From Pseudomonas sp. M30-35 (lineage in GTDB: Bacteria; Pseudomonadota; Gammaproteobacteria; Pseudomonadales; Pseudomonadaceae), in the NCBI RefSeq assembly GCF_002163625.1, contig NZ_CP020892.1, forward strand, positions 2,170,001 through 2,234,000: DNA of 64,000 nucleotides, written 5' to 3'. Made by a program: the position numbers and the translations under genes. Shown one piece after another: positions 24,625 through 35,372 of this stretch; the stretch's first letter is position 1; every line of letters starts with the position of its first letter. The notes beneath the pieces are model-generated. The model had not been told where the DNA came from. It was given only the letters and a program-made list of their open reading frames with translations, and did no database searches.

Positions 24625-25082
24625 AGCCTGAGTTGTCGCTGCAACTTGATGACCAGCTCTGTTTTAAGCTGTATGCCGCGTCGCGTGCTGTTGTGCGTGC
24701 ATACAAGCCGATGCTCGACCAACTGGGGCTGACGTATCCGCAGTATCTGGTGATGTTGGTGCTGTGGGAGTGGCATCAAGCCGCGCCCAAGCAGCCGACG
24801 GTTAAAGCGCTGGGGGCAAGATTGTTGCTCGATTCCGGCACCTTGACGCCACTGCTGAAGCGTCTGGAGCAGCAAGGTTTGTTGATTCGCCAGCGCTCAG
24901 CCACTGATGAGCGGGCGGTGAACCTGAAGCTAACCGCGCAAGGTGTGCAGTTACGTGAACGAGTCGTGCCGCTCAAAGCGCAACTGATCTGTGAGTCAGG
25001 GGCCGACTTGAATGAACTGGACGAGTTGCGCGCTCAGGTTGGCGGGCTGCTTGAGCGTATGATGCCTATGCTCGGTTATTGA
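24621..25082 (+). CDS. ospR: MarR-family peroxide-sensing repressor OspR
   Basis: This 153-residue MarR/OhrR protein is the likely repressor of gpx. The redox-sensing cysteine is C14 ([12 protein letters not shown]), matching the OhrR N-terminal cysteine. The winged helix-turn-helix covers about residues 55-105 ([24 protein letters not shown], then [10 protein letters not shown]). A fitting operator lies before gpx. Its 3' end overlaps the 3' end of convergent sagS by 17 bases. In P. aeruginosa OspR links oxidative stress with virulence. Confidence 0.88.
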   Translation: MKPELSLQLDDQLCFKLYAASRAVVRAYKPMLDQLGLTYPQYLVMLVLWEWHQAAPKQPTVKALGARLLLDSGTLTPLLKRLEQQGLLIRQRSATDERAVNLKLTAQGVQLRERVVPLKAQLICESGADLNELDELRAQVGGLLERMMPMLGY

Positions 25083-27381
25083 GCCCGTTTTCGAGAACGG
25101 TGATCAGTTCTTCACGGGTAAATGGCTTGGCCAGATAATCGTCCATCCCTGCGGCTTTGCAATTCTGGCGCTCCTCGCTAAGGGCGTTGGCGGTGAGCGC
25201 GATAATCGGCAGGTTTAGGTATAGACCGCTCTGGCGAATGCGCCGGCTGGCCTCGTAACCATCCATAATCGGCATATTGCAGTCCATCAGCACGATATCG
25301 ATGGCGTGCTCGTTGAGTTGCTTGAGCGCATGTTCGCCATCGTTCGCGATGATCACCTTATAGCCCAGCTTGATAAGCATGCCTTTGGCGACTAATTGAT
25401 TAACTGGATTGTCTTCAACTAATAGCACGCAAGCTTTGTAGTCAGTTTCGGCAGACTGTTCTGGGCGGTTTATCAGTGCCCGGGGCTGTGTGTTGAAGTG
25501 GCGTTCCAGGGCATGCCGCAATACTTTTTGCGGCAGAGGGCGTGCCAGTTGCTCAAGTGGAGCCAGTGATTTTGCCTGCTCCGGCGCTAGAAAGCTGCCA
25601 TAGGCAGTGACCAGTAAGATCGGCGCCTGACAGTTAAGTCGGGTGCTGTAAAGGCACTCCGGACAGTCGCTGATGACAATGTCCGCAGTCTGTCCGAGCA
25701 GGCTGGCATCGGTGTCCAGTCGTTGATATTCAAGTCCCCAATGCGGGAGCAGAACCTTGAGCATTTCGTTAAGGCCAGAGCTGACTGACGTCAGGCTGAT
25801 GACTTTGCCGTTCAAGGGTTGATAAACAGTCGGTGGGGCGGAGGCTTTAAGAGGTAAGCGAGCTGTAAACTCTGAGCCAAAACCGAGTTTTGACTGCAGG
25901 TTAAGCTGCCCCTGCATTATTTCACACAGATGGCGGCTTAACGCCAAGCCTAGGCCGGTGCCGCCGTATTGACGGGTAATGCCTGCATCAGCCTGGGCAA
26001 ATGGCTCGAAGATCAATTCATAGGCGTCTTCAGTGATGCCGATACCGGTATCACGCACGATAAATTCGATGTCTGCTCCCGCAGGCCTGACACGAACGTC
26101 AACGCGCCCGAAGCGAGTGAACTTCAGGGCGTTGGATATCAAGTTGCTGATCACTTGTCCCACCCGTGTTGGGTCGCCAAACACTTCGGCTGGCAGTTCA
26201 GGATCAATTAAGCACGTTAGCTCAACACCAGGGCTGGCGTTTTGCGAGAGTAGGCTGGCTTTGTCTTCGACCAGAGCCCTGAGGTCGAATGAGATGTGCT
26301 CGAGTTGTAGCTGGCCTGACTCAAACTTTGACAGATCGAGAATATCATTGAGTAGATCGACCAGCACTTTACCGGAGTGATGGGCAATGCTCAGTTGTTG
26401 CTGTTGCTCGCTGTTGGATGGGGTGTCGAGTGCCAGCGAGAGCATGCCAAGCAACCCATTCAAAGGTGTGCGTATTTCATGGCTCATGTTGGCTAGAAAT
26501 GAGGCGCGGCTATGTGCAGTCTGCAAGGCTTGTTGCTGGGCATGTTCCAGCTCGTGATTGGACTTGAGCAGGCGTGCGTTGGTTGCTTTCAGTTCTGTGG
26601 TGCGCTGTGCAACGGCACTTTCCAGTTCAAGCAGGGACTGGTTGAGGCGTTGCTCTGCATTTTTACGTTGTTTGATTTCATCATCAATGCTGATTAGCTG
26701 TTGGTTTGCCACAGCGACTAATGTGCCAATTTCATCGTGCTCATGGCCGGGCGGGCAAGGTAGTGGGGCTGCATTGGGCCTGTTGACGTTACGTGAGCTA
26801 AGCGCTTTGACGACCTCGATCAGCGGCTTGGTCAGCATGAAATAAAACAATATCAGCAGGATCAGGGAAAGCAGTAAGGTGCGGGCAAAGCCGGTCATGA
26901 TTGTCAGCATCGAGCGGCGCAGAAAGTTGCTGCCAAACGCATAGGTGTCGACTTCGATACGCAGTGAACCGAGTTTTTCTTCTGGGGCGCGATCAATCAG
27001 CAGCATTCGCTCAAATTGACGGCGTGCGCCGAATAAGTAATCGCTGATAAACCGGTATTGGCTGACGCTGGCTGGGCGTGAAGCGTGAGCCATGAGGCTG
27101 CTGTCGGTAGAGATGATGCTCGCATCGATCACTGCAGGTGAGCGTAATAAACCAGCGACGAGTTCTTGAGCCAGCTCAGCATCTATATTGTAGGCAATGC
27201 GCGATGCCGGGTTATAGCTGGTATCGAGTAATGCCTGAATCTCACGGTCGATGGAGGCGTCTTCACTGACGTAATCGATACCCACCTGAATAATGCTCAG
27301 TAATGTGCCAAGAATAAACGCAACCAACACAGTAAGGCTGGCCTGTTTATAAGAAAGGCGGTGGGTTAACGATATTTGCAT
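25066..27381 (-). CDS. sagS: Hybrid sensor histidine kinase SagS
   Basis: The 771-residue inner-membrane hybrid kinase has two membrane helices (about 15-35 and 163-188) flanking a periplasmic sensor, then a HAMP-like region. The histidine kinase phosphoacceptor is H301 ([11 protein letters not shown]), followed by the ATPase domain ([16 protein letters not shown]). A degenerate receiver precedes a C-terminal receiver with phosphorylated D700 ([13 protein letters not shown]). SagS of P. aeruginosa controls the surface-attached switch and biofilm tolerance, with HptB and BfiS as partners. Identification rests on architecture plus the gpx-ospR-sagS order. Confidence 0.85.
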   Translation of the reverse strand: MQISLTHRLSYKQASLTVLVAFILGTLLSIIQVGIDYVSEDASIDREIQALLDTSYNPASRIAYNIDAELAQELVAGLLRSPAVIDASIISTDSSLMAHASRPASVSQYRFISDYLFGARRQFERMLLIDRAPEEKLGSLRIEVDTYAFGSNFLRRSMLTIMTGFARTLLLSLILLILFYFMLTKPLIEVVKALSSRNVNRPNAAPLPCPPGHEHDEIGTLVAVANQQLISIDDEIKQRKNAEQRLNQSLLELESAVAQRTTELKATNARLLKSNHELEHAQQQALQTAHSRASFLANMSHEIRTPLNGLLGMLSLALDTPSNSEQQQQLSIAHHSGKVLVDLLNDILDLSKFESGQLQLEHISFDLRALVEDKASLLSQNASPGVELTCLIDPELPAEVFGDPTRVGQVISNLISNALKFTRFGRVDVRVRPAGADIEFIVRDTGIGITEDAYELIFEPFAQADAGITRQYGGTGLGLALSRHLCEIMQGQLNLQSKLGFGSEFTARLPLKASAPPTVYQPLNGKVISLTSVSSGLNEMLKVLLPHWGLEYQRLDTDASLLGQTADIVISDCPECLYSTRLNCQAPILLVTAYGSFLAPEQAKSLAPLEQLARPLPQKVLRHALERHFNTQPRALINRPEQSAETDYKACVLLVEDNPVNQLVAKGMLIKLGYKVIIANDGEHALKQLNEHAIDIVLMDCNMPIMDGYEASRRIRQSGLYLNLPIIALTANALSEERQNCKAAGMDDYLAKPFTREELITVLENGLNNRA

Positions 27382-27695
27382 AATTGCTGGGCGGCCTATT
27401 AGTTACAGCGGGCAAGCATAGCTGATGTTGCAGTGGGGCTGACAGCTTGAGTTTATCTGTTATTGGTCGTGTGCCGCAGTGGCTTACATCGCAGCTTTAA
27501 ATTTTTGAAATGCCGCGTCAGGCGCGTAAACTTGCTAGCCCTGTCGTATCGCTGGGGGCTTTTGGAATAGGTCGTGAGTTGAGACGGCGCATAGCGTTAA
27601 AATGCTCTCGCTTTCAAAGTGTCCCTGGGTTGATTGCGAAACAAATACCCGTCTGCAGGCAGTAATGTTAGTTGCCAAGTCCAGGAGTGTGAGTT
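27382..27695. other. Divergent intergenic region sagS / DUF815 gene
   Basis: No gene or RNA is supported in these 314 bases. A TAAAAT near 27598 could be a -10 element for the plus-strand genes, but its -35 is weak. Confidence 0.5.
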
Positions 27696-28589
27696 GTGGA
27701 TTCGCGGATAATAGATTTTATACAGCGTGCTGAAGGTGTATTGGCGCGCTTGGAACCGCTGTTACCGGCAGAGCCGGTAGTGATTGACTGGCAGCACAGC
27801 TTGGCGGCACGTTGGCATCGAGAAGGGCGCGGTGGTTTTTTACAGCCACTCAATGTGAGCCTCGATCTGCAGCTAACTGATCTGATCGGCGTCGATACCC
27901 AGCGTGAGCAATTGTCGCGCAACACTGCGCAATTTGTTCGCGGGTTACCGGCCAATCACGCGTTGTTGTGGGGCGCCAGGGGGACAGGCAAGTCTTCTCT
28001 GATTCGCGCCTTGCTGGCTGCCCATGCAGACAATGGTTTGCGGTTGATTGAAATTGAGCGTGATCATCTGGCGGATCTGCCGCGTGTGGTCGAGTCATTG
28101 TCGGGGCTAACGCAGCGTTTCATTTTGTTTTGCGACGATTTGTCGTTTGAAGCGGGCGAGGGTGATTATCGCATTCTCAAAAGCGTGCTTGATGGCTCAT
28201 TGGAGCGCGCGCCGGATAATGTTTTGCTCTACGCGACATCGAACCGTCGCCACTTGGTGCCGGAAAAAGAAAGCGATAACCAGAATTACAAAATGGTAGA
28301 CGCAGAGCTGCATCCCAGCGAGGCAGTCGAAGACAAGATTGCCTTGTCAGACCGTTTTGGCCTATGGATATCCTTCTACCCATTCACCCAGAACCACTTT
28401 TTAAGTGTCGTGCGCCATTGGGTGACGGTACAGGCTGGCGCGGCAGGTTTGCAGTGGGTCTGGGATGAGTCGTTAGAAAAAGCAGCCATTCGTTGGGCAA
28501 CAGGGCGCGGTAATCGTAATGGTCGCTGTGCTTATCAATTCGCCCGTTATTGGGTTGGGCTACAACTTTTAGAGAGTGCCGATGTTTGA
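27696..28589 (+). CDS. DUF815-family AAA ATPase
   Basis: The 297-residue protein is a predicted AAA+ ATPase of the DUF815 family. Walker A is WGARGTGKSSL (about residues 91-101) and Walker B FILFCDDLSF (about 141-150); sensor region LLYATSNRRHL follows. The function is unknown. The GTG start at 27696 has AGGAG nine bases upstream. Its end overlaps the msrC start by eight bases, so the two are translated together. Confidence 0.85.
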   Translation: MDSRIIDFIQRAEGVLARLEPLLPAEPVVIDWQHSLAARWHREGRGGFLQPLNVSLDLQLTDLIGVDTQREQLSRNTAQFVRGLPANHALLWGARGTGKSSLIRALLAAHADNGLRLIEIERDHLADLPRVVESLSGLTQRFILFCDDLSFEAGEGDYRILKSVLDGSLERAPDNVLLYATSNRRHLVPEKESDNQNYKMVDAELHPSEAVEDKIALSDRFGLWISFYPFTQNHFLSVVRHWVTVQAGAAGLQWVWDESLEKAAIRWATGRGNRNGRCAYQFARYWVGLQLLESADV

Positions 28590-29064
28590 GTTAGAGCGCG
28601 CCGGTGAAGGCGTTGAAGAGTACCCGATGCTGGTCGCGCAACTGGAGTCTTTGCTGGCAGATGAGCGAGACTTTATTGCTAATGCAGCACAGTTTTCAGC
28701 ATTTCTGTTCCAGCAAATACCTGACTTGAACTGGGCGGGCTTTTATCTGGCGCGTGACAATGAGCTGGTGCTTGGTCCGTTTCAGGGAAAGGTTGCCTGT
28801 GTACGTATCCCGTTCGGGCGCGGTGTCTGCGGCGCAGCAGCACAAACCCAGCAAACTCAGCGAATCGAAGATGTTCATGCGTTTGCCGGGCATATAGCTT
28901 GCGACAGTGCGTCGAATAGCGAGCTGGTCGTACCGCTGCTGAAGTCCGGGCGCCTAATCGGCGTGCTTGACCTCGACAGTCCGAAAGTGGGTCGCTTCAC
29001 CGCTGAAGATCAAGTCGGTGTCGAGCAAATGGTTGAGGTGTTTTTACGGCTGACAGATTGCTGA
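28582..29064 (+). CDS. msrC: Free methionine-(R)-sulfoxide reductase (GAF domain)
   Basis: This 160-residue GAF-domain enzyme reduces free Met-R-sulfoxide. The three cysteines C73, C83 and C107 have the same spacing as the fRMsr catalytic cysteines, in VACVRIPFGRGVCG and HIACDSASNSE contexts. The start was set at ATG 28582 (MFELERAG) with AGAGAG upstream, rather than the GTG at 28576. It follows the DUF815 ATPase with overlap and is followed by a long inverted repeat. Confidence 0.92.
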   Translation: MFELERAGEGVEEYPMLVAQLESLLADERDFIANAAQFSAFLFQQIPDLNWAGFYLARDNELVLGPFQGKVACVRIPFGRGVCGAAAQTQQTQRIEDVHAFAGHIACDSASNSELVVPLLKSGRLIGVLDLDSPKVGRFTAEDQVGVEQMVEVFLRLTDC

Positions 29065-29081
29065 TTAATCCGGCGTCAGCC

Positions 29082-29123
29082 AACTACCCATAAGCCCGCA
29101 TTTACGCGGGCTTATGGGTAGTT
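29082..29123. terminator. 18-bp perfect inverted repeat between convergent genes
   Basis: Arms 29082-29099 and 29106-29123 are perfectly complementary around a six-base loop (ATTTAC). It lies between msrC (plus) and the DAHP synthase gene (minus). No T run follows on either strand. A bidirectional terminator is likely, unusually long in the stem. Confidence 0.7.
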
Positions 29124-29170
29124 ACGAACTAAAACGCTCAGGCCCCTGGCTGGGCCATGAGCGTGGTGTT

Positions 29171-30247
29171 TCAGCCGCGCTTACGCTTAGGCAGTACATC
29201 TTTAAGCTTGGCATGCATGCTGCGCAGGGTATTTTCTGTACTTTCCCAGTCGATACAGGCATCGGTAACCGATACGCCGTATTTAAGCTGTGACAAGTCT
29301 TTAGGGATCGACTGGCTGCCCCAGCCCAAGTGGCTTTCGACCATCAAGCCAACAATTGATTGATTGCCTTCGACAATCTGGTTGGCAACGTTGTCCATTA
29401 CCAGCGGCTGAAGGCCTGGGTCCTTGTTGGAGTTGGCGTGGCTGCAATCGACCATGATGTTAGGCTTGATTCCAGCCTTGCTTAGCTCTTGCTCGCATAT
29501 CGCAACGCTTACCGAATCATAGTTCGGCTTGCCATTACCACCGCGCAACACTACGTGGCCGTATGCATTACCCTTGGTGGTGACGATCGATACGCCGCCT
29601 TCCTGGTTGATACCGAGAAAACGGTGGGGGCTTGAAACCGATTGCAGAGCGTTGATCGCAACGGTAAGGCCGCCATCTGTACCATTCTTGAAACCGACCG
29701 CTGAAGACAAGCCCGAGGCCATTTCGCGGTGGGTTTGTGATTCAGTGGTGCGCGCGCCAATCGCTGACCAGCTAATAAGGTCTTGCAGATACTGAGGCGA
29801 AATTGGGTCGAGGGCTTCGGTTGCTGTCGGTAGGCCCATCTCGGCTAAATCGCGCAGCAGGGTACGACCAATGTGCAGGCCATCCTGGATTTTGAATGAG
29901 TCATCCAAGTACGGGTCGTTAATCAAGCCTTTCCAGCCCACGGTGGTACGTGGTTTTTCGAAATAGACGCGCATGACCAGATACAGCGTGTCAGACACTT
30001 CTGCCGCCAGTACCTTGAGGCGCTCGGCATATTCATGTGCCGCTTTAATGTCATGGATCGAGCAAGGGCCGACGACGACAAACAAACGATGGTCCTTACC
30101 ATCAAGAATGTTACGTACGACTTCGCGGCCAGAGGCGACAGTGTGCAGAGCCGAGTCGGTCAGCGGAATTTCACGCTTGAGTTGCTCGGGGGTAATGAGC
30201 GTTTCGTTGGACGCAACGTTCAGGTCATCAATCGGTAAATCAGCCAT
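29171..30247 (-). CDS. Class I 3-deoxy-7-phosphoheptulonate (DAHP) synthase
   Basis: The 358-residue enzyme condenses phosphoenolpyruvate and erythrose 4-phosphate, the first step of the shikimate pathway. Family segments are FVVVGPCSIHD, RVYFEKPRTTVGWKGLINDP, GARTTESQ (active-site region), GFKNGTDG and MVDCSHANSNK (metal site). Two starts, ATG 30259 and 30247, have weak ribosome sites; I favour 30247 (MADLPIDDL) by family memory. Which aromatic amino acid inhibits it cannot be told. An inverted repeat lies upstream. Confidence 0.93.
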   Translation of the reverse strand: MADLPIDDLNVASNETLITPEQLKREIPLTDSALHTVASGREVVRNILDGKDHRLFVVVGPCSIHDIKAAHEYAERLKVLAAEVSDTLYLVMRVYFEKPRTTVGWKGLINDPYLDDSFKIQDGLHIGRTLLRDLAEMGLPTATEALDPISPQYLQDLISWSAIGARTTESQTHREMASGLSSAVGFKNGTDGGLTVAINALQSVSSPHRFLGINQEGGVSIVTTKGNAYGHVVLRGGNGKPNYDSVSVAICEQELSKAGIKPNIMVDCSHANSNKDPGLQPLVMDNVANQIVEGNQSIVGLMVESHLGWGSQSIPKDLSQLKYGVSVTDACIDWESTENTLRSMHAKLKDVLPKRKRG

Positions 30248-30686
30248 CGTGCTATTCATCAGTCAGATTCGTCAGGTCACGGGTGCCGGCCGCCAGCGTT
30301 CCCCGTGTGGCGGAGCACAGCAATAATGAGCACAGCGGGGAAACAGAACCTTATCGCGTAACAGGCGGGCTCGACAATGGTTGAAAGCAATTGTGCGGCA
30401 GATTAATCACGGTTCGGCACATTAATCTGCGATTAAGGGCTTTGCAGGGGCGAAACCAGTGTCCATCAGGTGTTAACTGAGACGGGGTTGCCCATTGCGC
30501 CATTAGTTGGATCGGCGCTGCGAATAATCCCAGTATGGCTCAGCGTTATGAAGTATTTAACTTGCCAGCATTGTTTGCAGTTAAAGGTGGCAGTTTTTAT
30601 GATCAATTGAATTGTCCGTTACGAGCAGGTGATCTGCGTATTGCTTTGGATACAGCTTTTTCGTATCCATCAGAGGAGTTTCCTTG
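30248..30686. other. Divergent intergenic region DAHP synthase / panE
   Basis: About 440 bases without a supported gene. A 25-codon frame from 30535 has no family resemblance. The notable structure is the ATTAAT-rich inverted repeat at 30398-30430. A GAGGAG ribosome site for panE lies at about 30673-30678. Confidence 0.55.
30398..30430. promoter_or_regulatory. Inverted repeat upstream of DAHP synthase gene
   Basis: GCAGATTAAT (30398-30407) and ATTAATCTGC (30421-30430) are perfect 10-bp arms around 13 bases; another GATTAA follows at 30431. The spacing suits an operator or an attenuator hairpin. It could control the shikimate gene, though the distance to the start (about 150 bases) is large. 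Confidence 0.4.
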
Positions 30687-31643
30687 ATGTCCACAACACA
30701 ACGTCCACGCATCGGCATTATTGGTACCGGCGCCATTGGTGGTTTTTATGGCTTGATGCTCGCAAGAGCAGGTTTCGATGTGCACTTTCTGCTGCGCAGC
30801 GAGTACTCAGCAGTCGCCACTAATGGTCTTCAGCTCAATAGTGCTGTGCACGGGCCACTGGCCCTGCATCCCGTTCAAGCCTATAAAAATGCAGAGGATA
30901 TGCCGCGTTGCGATTGGTTGCTGGTGGGCGCCAAAACCAGTAGCAATGCGTCTTTAGTTCCTGCGATTACCCGTGCGGCTGCCGACGGAGCCAAGGTATT
31001 GTTGTTGCAAAATGGTTTGGCGGTTGAAGATGAGTTGCGACCTTTGCTGCCAGCCAATCTGCATTTGCTCGGTGGTTTGTGTCTGATTTGTGTGCATCGT
31101 GCAGCCGCCGGGGTCATTGAGCATCAAGCACTGGGCACGGTAAACATTGGTTATCACTCAGGTCCAGCAACGGCAGAGGAACGTCAGCAGATTACGGCTG
31201 ATGGGGCCGCGATGTTCAATGTTGCGGGCGTTGACGCCATGGCCGCAACTGAGTTGGCAGAGGCACGCTGGAAAAAACTGGTGTGGAATGTGCCGTATAA
31301 CGGTTTGTCCGTGTTGCTCAATGCAGGCACCACTGCGTTGATGGGCGACCTGAACAGTCGTGCCTTGATCGCTTCGATCATGGGTGAGGTCGTTGCTGGC
31401 GCCGCTGCGTGCGGCTATCAAATTCCAGCTGATTTCGCCGCGAAAATGCTTAAGGCCACAGAGCGTATGCCTGATTACTTGCCTAGCATGTACCATGATC
31501 ACAAACACCGCCGACCGCTAGAGCTACACGCGATTTATGCCGCGCCGCTCGCTGCGGCAACTGCGGCTGGATGCTCAATGCCACGTATTGAAGCGTTGTA
31601 CCAAGCACTGCAATTTATAGATCAACGCAATACTCAAAATTGA
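30687..31643 (+). CDS. panE: 2-dehydropantoate 2-reductase (ApbA/PanE family)
   Basis: This 318-residue NADPH-dependent ketopantoate reductase serves pantothenate and CoA synthesis. The Rossmann motif GIIGTGAIGGFYG is near the N-terminus, a catalytic-lysine region is LAEARWKKLVWNVPYN, and a DHKHRRPLELHAI segment lies near the end. ATG 30687 has GAGGAG upstream; a TTG codon before it is not needed. It lies seven bases before the nucleotidase gene, so the two are probably one transcript. Pseudomonas has more than one PanE-like protein, so pantothenate function is likely, not certain. Confidence 0.85.
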   Translation: MSTTQRPRIGIIGTGAIGGFYGLMLARAGFDVHFLLRSEYSAVATNGLQLNSAVHGPLALHPVQAYKNAEDMPRCDWLLVGAKTSSNASLVPAITRAAADGAKVLLLQNGLAVEDELRPLLPANLHLLGGLCLICVHRAAAGVIEHQALGTVNIGYHSGPATAEERQQITADGAAMFNVAGVDAMAATELAEARWKKLVWNVPYNGLSVLLNAGTTALMGDLNSRALIASIMGEVVAGAAACGYQIPADFAAKMLKATERMPDYLPSMYHDHKHRRPLELHAIYAAPLAAATAAGCSMPRIEALYQALQFIDQRNTQN

Positions 31644-31650
31644 GGTCACT

Positions 31651-32556
31651 ATGAGCAAGGTTCTGGGCGACAAATTGGTCCTGGCGATTTCGTCTAGCGC
31701 CTTGTTCGATCTACGTGAAAGTCACAAAGTCTATGTCGGCGAAGGCGTTGCGGCTTATCGCCAGTATCAGATTGATCATGAGGATGAAATTCTCATGCCG
31801 GGTGATGCCTTTGCGTTGGTCGAAAAACTGCTCGCGCTCAATCAAACCTTGGGGCAACAGCGGGTAGAGGTGATTCTGGTGTCGCGCAACAGTGCCGATA
31901 CCGGATTGCGCGCGTTCAACTCAATTCAACATTACGGGCTGGGCATATCACGAGCTGCGTTTGTCGGCGGTCGTAGCCCTGATCCCTATTTGGCGGCGTT
32001 TGGTTGCCATCTGTTTTTATCGACCCATGCAGATGATGTCCGTAGCGCGCTACGTGCAGGTTTTGGCGCTGCGACAATCCTCTCTGGTGGTAGCCGGCGA
32101 GAAGCGAGCAATGAACTCAGGATTGCCTTTGATGGCGATGCGGTTTTGTTCTCTGATGAGTCTGAGCGGGTTTATCAGTCAGGCGGGCTTGAGGCGTTTC
32201 AAAGTCATGAGAAGCTGTCCGCCCGGGAGTTACTCGGTGGTGGGCCGTTCAAACCGTTTCTTGCGGCCTTGCACAAGTTGCAGCAAGAGTTTGCCGAAGA
32301 GTCTTGCCCTATACGCACGGCGCTGGTTACTGCACGTTCTGCGCCTGCTCACGAGCGCGTTATCCGCACCTTGCGCGAATGGAATATCCGCTTGGATGAG
32401 TCGTTTTTTCTCGGTGGCCTGGATAAATCATCGATTCTCGACACATTTGGTGCCGATGTGTTTTTTGACGACCAGGCCAGCCACTGCGAAAAGGCCCGTG
32501 AAGTTGTCGCCACCGGTCACGTGCCGCACGGCGTGAGTAACGAATTGCAGGAGTAA
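31651..32556 (+). CDS. 5'-nucleotidase (cytosolic type, PF06189-like)
   Basis: The 301-residue protein matches the bacterial members of the cytosolic 5'-nucleotidase family, which hydrolyse nucleoside monophosphates. Visible HAD-like elements are LAISSSALFDLR at the N-terminus, VILVSRNSADTGLR, IAFDGDAVLFSDESE in the middle and DVFFDDQASHC near the end. The first aspartate of the usual HAD motif is replaced by serine (SSSALFD), as is usual in this family. It follows panE by seven bases. Confidence 0.85.
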   Translation: MSKVLGDKLVLAISSSALFDLRESHKVYVGEGVAAYRQYQIDHEDEILMPGDAFALVEKLLALNQTLGQQRVEVILVSRNSADTGLRAFNSIQHYGLGISRAAFVGGRSPDPYLAAFGCHLFLSTHADDVRSALRAGFGAATILSGGSRREASNELRIAFDGDAVLFSDESERVYQSGGLEAFQSHEKLSARELLGGGPFKPFLAALHKLQQEFAEESCPIRTALVTARSAPAHERVIRTLREWNIRLDESFFLGGLDKSSILDTFGADVFFDDQASHCEKAREVVATGHVPHGVSNELQE

Positions 32557-32724
32557 TTCGTAAGCCTTGAGGTCGTGCTTTTATGACCTGCCCTGAACTG
32601 TGAGGCCCTTGGCACATGAGCTTACAGGCTTCCACTGATCTTATTTAAGCGCGCTTTTAAATTGACATGCTGGCGTCACTGCTAAGCTCAAGTATGACCC
32701 GTCATGCGGGTACAAGGAGCCAGC

Positions 32725-33237
32725 ATGATCCGAACTATTCTCTATGCCACCGACCTTGGGCTCTACGCGCCGTATGTATTGCAGCATGCGTTAGCCATGA
32801 CCCGAGCATTCAATGCCAGCTTGTATGTGATCCATGCTGTGGAGCCCATGGGGTTATTTGCAGAATCAGTACTTAAAACCTATCTCGATGAGGAGCATTT
32901 GAAAACGCTTCGCCATAACGGCCTGGAAACAGTGATGGCAGGAATTGAGGCGCGAGTCTTGGAAGGTTTCAAAGATGAAATAGCCGATTCTCTGGACGAC
33001 CTTGCGCTGATCCGAGCTGTACGCGTGGTGCAGGGCGATCCGCCGCAGGTGATATTGACTGAAGCGCAGAAACTAGAAGTGGATTTGTTAGTCATAGGCA
33101 GTCACAGCCACGGAACAGAACTGGAGATTCCAATGGGCCGAACGGCTACACGATTACTGCAGTTAGCCGAGGTGCCAGTGTACATGGTGCCTATGTTGCA
33201 ACATCGCAGCCGCGGTGATGTGGGGATTATTTTCTGA
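32725..33237 (+). CDS. Universal stress protein
   Basis: A single-domain UspA-like protein of 170 residues with the ATP-binding signature GSHSHGTELEIPMGRTATRLL near the C-terminus. It starts MIRTILYATDLG at ATG 32725 with AAGGAG upstream; a 7-residue extension from 32704 is unlikely. Usp proteins support survival in starvation or low oxygen. It precedes cysB, as in P. aeruginosa. A TTGACA lies at 32662-32667 but no good -10 was found. Confidence 0.88.
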   Translation: MIRTILYATDLGLYAPYVLQHALAMTRAFNASLYVIHAVEPMGLFAESVLKTYLDEEHLKTLRHNGLETVMAGIEARVLEGFKDEIADSLDDLALIRAVRVVQGDPPQVILTEAQKLEVDLLVIGSHSHGTELEIPMGRTATRLLQLAEVPVYMVPMLQHRSRGDVGIIF

Positions 33238-33331
33238 GCAAGGTTATGGGGCTGTGGGTGAACGTAGCCACGGTTGCTGCGGTTGCTAGATAACGATTAA
33301 AAACTGCAATTTTTAAAAAATCGTCTAAATT

Positions 33332-33348
33332 GAACGATTGAACCGTTC
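33332..33348 (+). promoter_or_regulatory. Inverted repeat in the cysB promoter region
   Basis: GAACG (33332-33336) and CGTTC (33344-33348) are separated by seven bases, followed by the AT-rich TTATATAAAG near 33355. LysR regulators commonly repress their own genes by binding such sites. The repeat is short, so this is tentative. Confidence 0.3.
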
Positions 33349-33398
33349 TTATGGTTATATAAAGCAGCCGAAATTAGCACGGCGCTTATCTGCTTTGA

Positions 33399-34382
<984 letters not shown>

Positions 34383-34394
34383 TTCATCAGCGAC

Positions 34395-34421
34395 AAAAAA
34401 ACCGGCAATTGCCGGTTTTTT
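34395..34421. terminator. Bidirectional terminator between cysB and cysH
   Basis: AAAAAAACCGGCAATTGCCGGTTTTTT is almost fully self-complementary and works on both strands. Confidence 0.92.
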
Positions 34422-34448
34422 CGTTTGAGGCTCACTTGAGCGGACTGA

Positions 34449-35183
34449 TCAAATTTTGCTGATGATGTTGCCAGCGTGCAATCCACATTCTTTTTGCGTT
34501 GCCTCTTCCCACCACCAGCGACCTTCGCGCTCGTGTTGGTTGGGTAGGACAGGGCGGGTGCATGGCTCACAGCCGATGCTGATGAAACCGCGTTCGTGCA
34601 GCGTGTTGTATGGCAGCTCCAGTGCGCGAATGTAGTTCCACACATCCTCGCTGGACATTTGCGCCAATGGATTGAACTTGTACAGCGGGCTATCCGGCAA
34701 AGAGAAGGCACTATCAACTTCAAGCACTGCAACTTCACTGCGTGTGCTCGGGCTTTGATCACGTCGCTGTCCGGTCGCCCAGGCTTTTACGGTCGACAGC
34801 TTGCGTCGTAAAGGCGCTGTTTTACGGATGCCACAGCACTCGGAATGACCGTCTTTGTAGAAACTGAACAGGCCTTTTTCTTTGACCATGGGCTCTAGCG
34901 CGGCAGGGTCGGGCGATAGAATGTCGATGCTGATGCCGTAATGCTCACGAACCTGGTCTATGAAACGGTAGGTCTCGGGATGTAGGCGACCTGTATCGAG
35001 GCTAAAGACCTTGACACCTTTATTGATCTTCCAAGCCATATCCAGCAGCACTACATCTTCAGCACCACTGAAAGAAATCCACAGCTCGTCGCCAAAATGC
35101 TCGAAGGCGAGCTTGAGGATTTCTTGCGGTGATTTTGTGGCGTAAGTTGCCGCCGTTTCAGCTATATCAAATGGGTGACTCAT
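34449..35183 (-). CDS. cysH: Assimilatory adenylylsulfate (APS) reductase
   Basis: The 244-residue enzyme reduces APS to sulfite in cysteine synthesis. The cysteine pairs C116-C117 (ECCGIRK) and C205-C208 (GCEPCTR) bind a [4Fe-4S] cluster, which distinguishes the APS type from the PAPS-reducing enterobacterial CysH. The catalytic cysteine is C233 (KECGLH), and the nucleotide site is [12 protein letters not shown]. It is divergent from thrH and convergent with its regulator gene cysB. Confidence 0.95.
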   Translation of the reverse strand: MSHPFDIAETAATYATKSPQEILKLAFEHFGDELWISFSGAEDVVLLDMAWKINKGVKVFSLDTGRLHPETYRFIDQVREHYGISIDILSPDPAALEPMVKEKGLFSFYKDGHSECCGIRKTAPLRRKLSTVKAWATGQRRDQSPSTRSEVAVLEVDSAFSLPDSPLYKFNPLAQMSSEDVWNYIRALELPYNTLHERGFISIGCEPCTRPVLPNQHEREGRWWWEEATQKECGLHAGNIISKI

Positions 35184-35372
35184 CAGGGGCTGTTCCTAAT
35201 TCTCATGGCGCTTGGCGCTTTGTGCCATCGATATTAACAAATCGTGGATATGCGTCTAAATAACCAACTGCCATTGTGACTGATAGTTTTGTATATATAG
35301 AGGTACGTTGCGCAGTGTTTAGGTAGCCGTTAGAGTGCCGTCTTCATATAAAAATACAGCTAGGAGTGTCCT

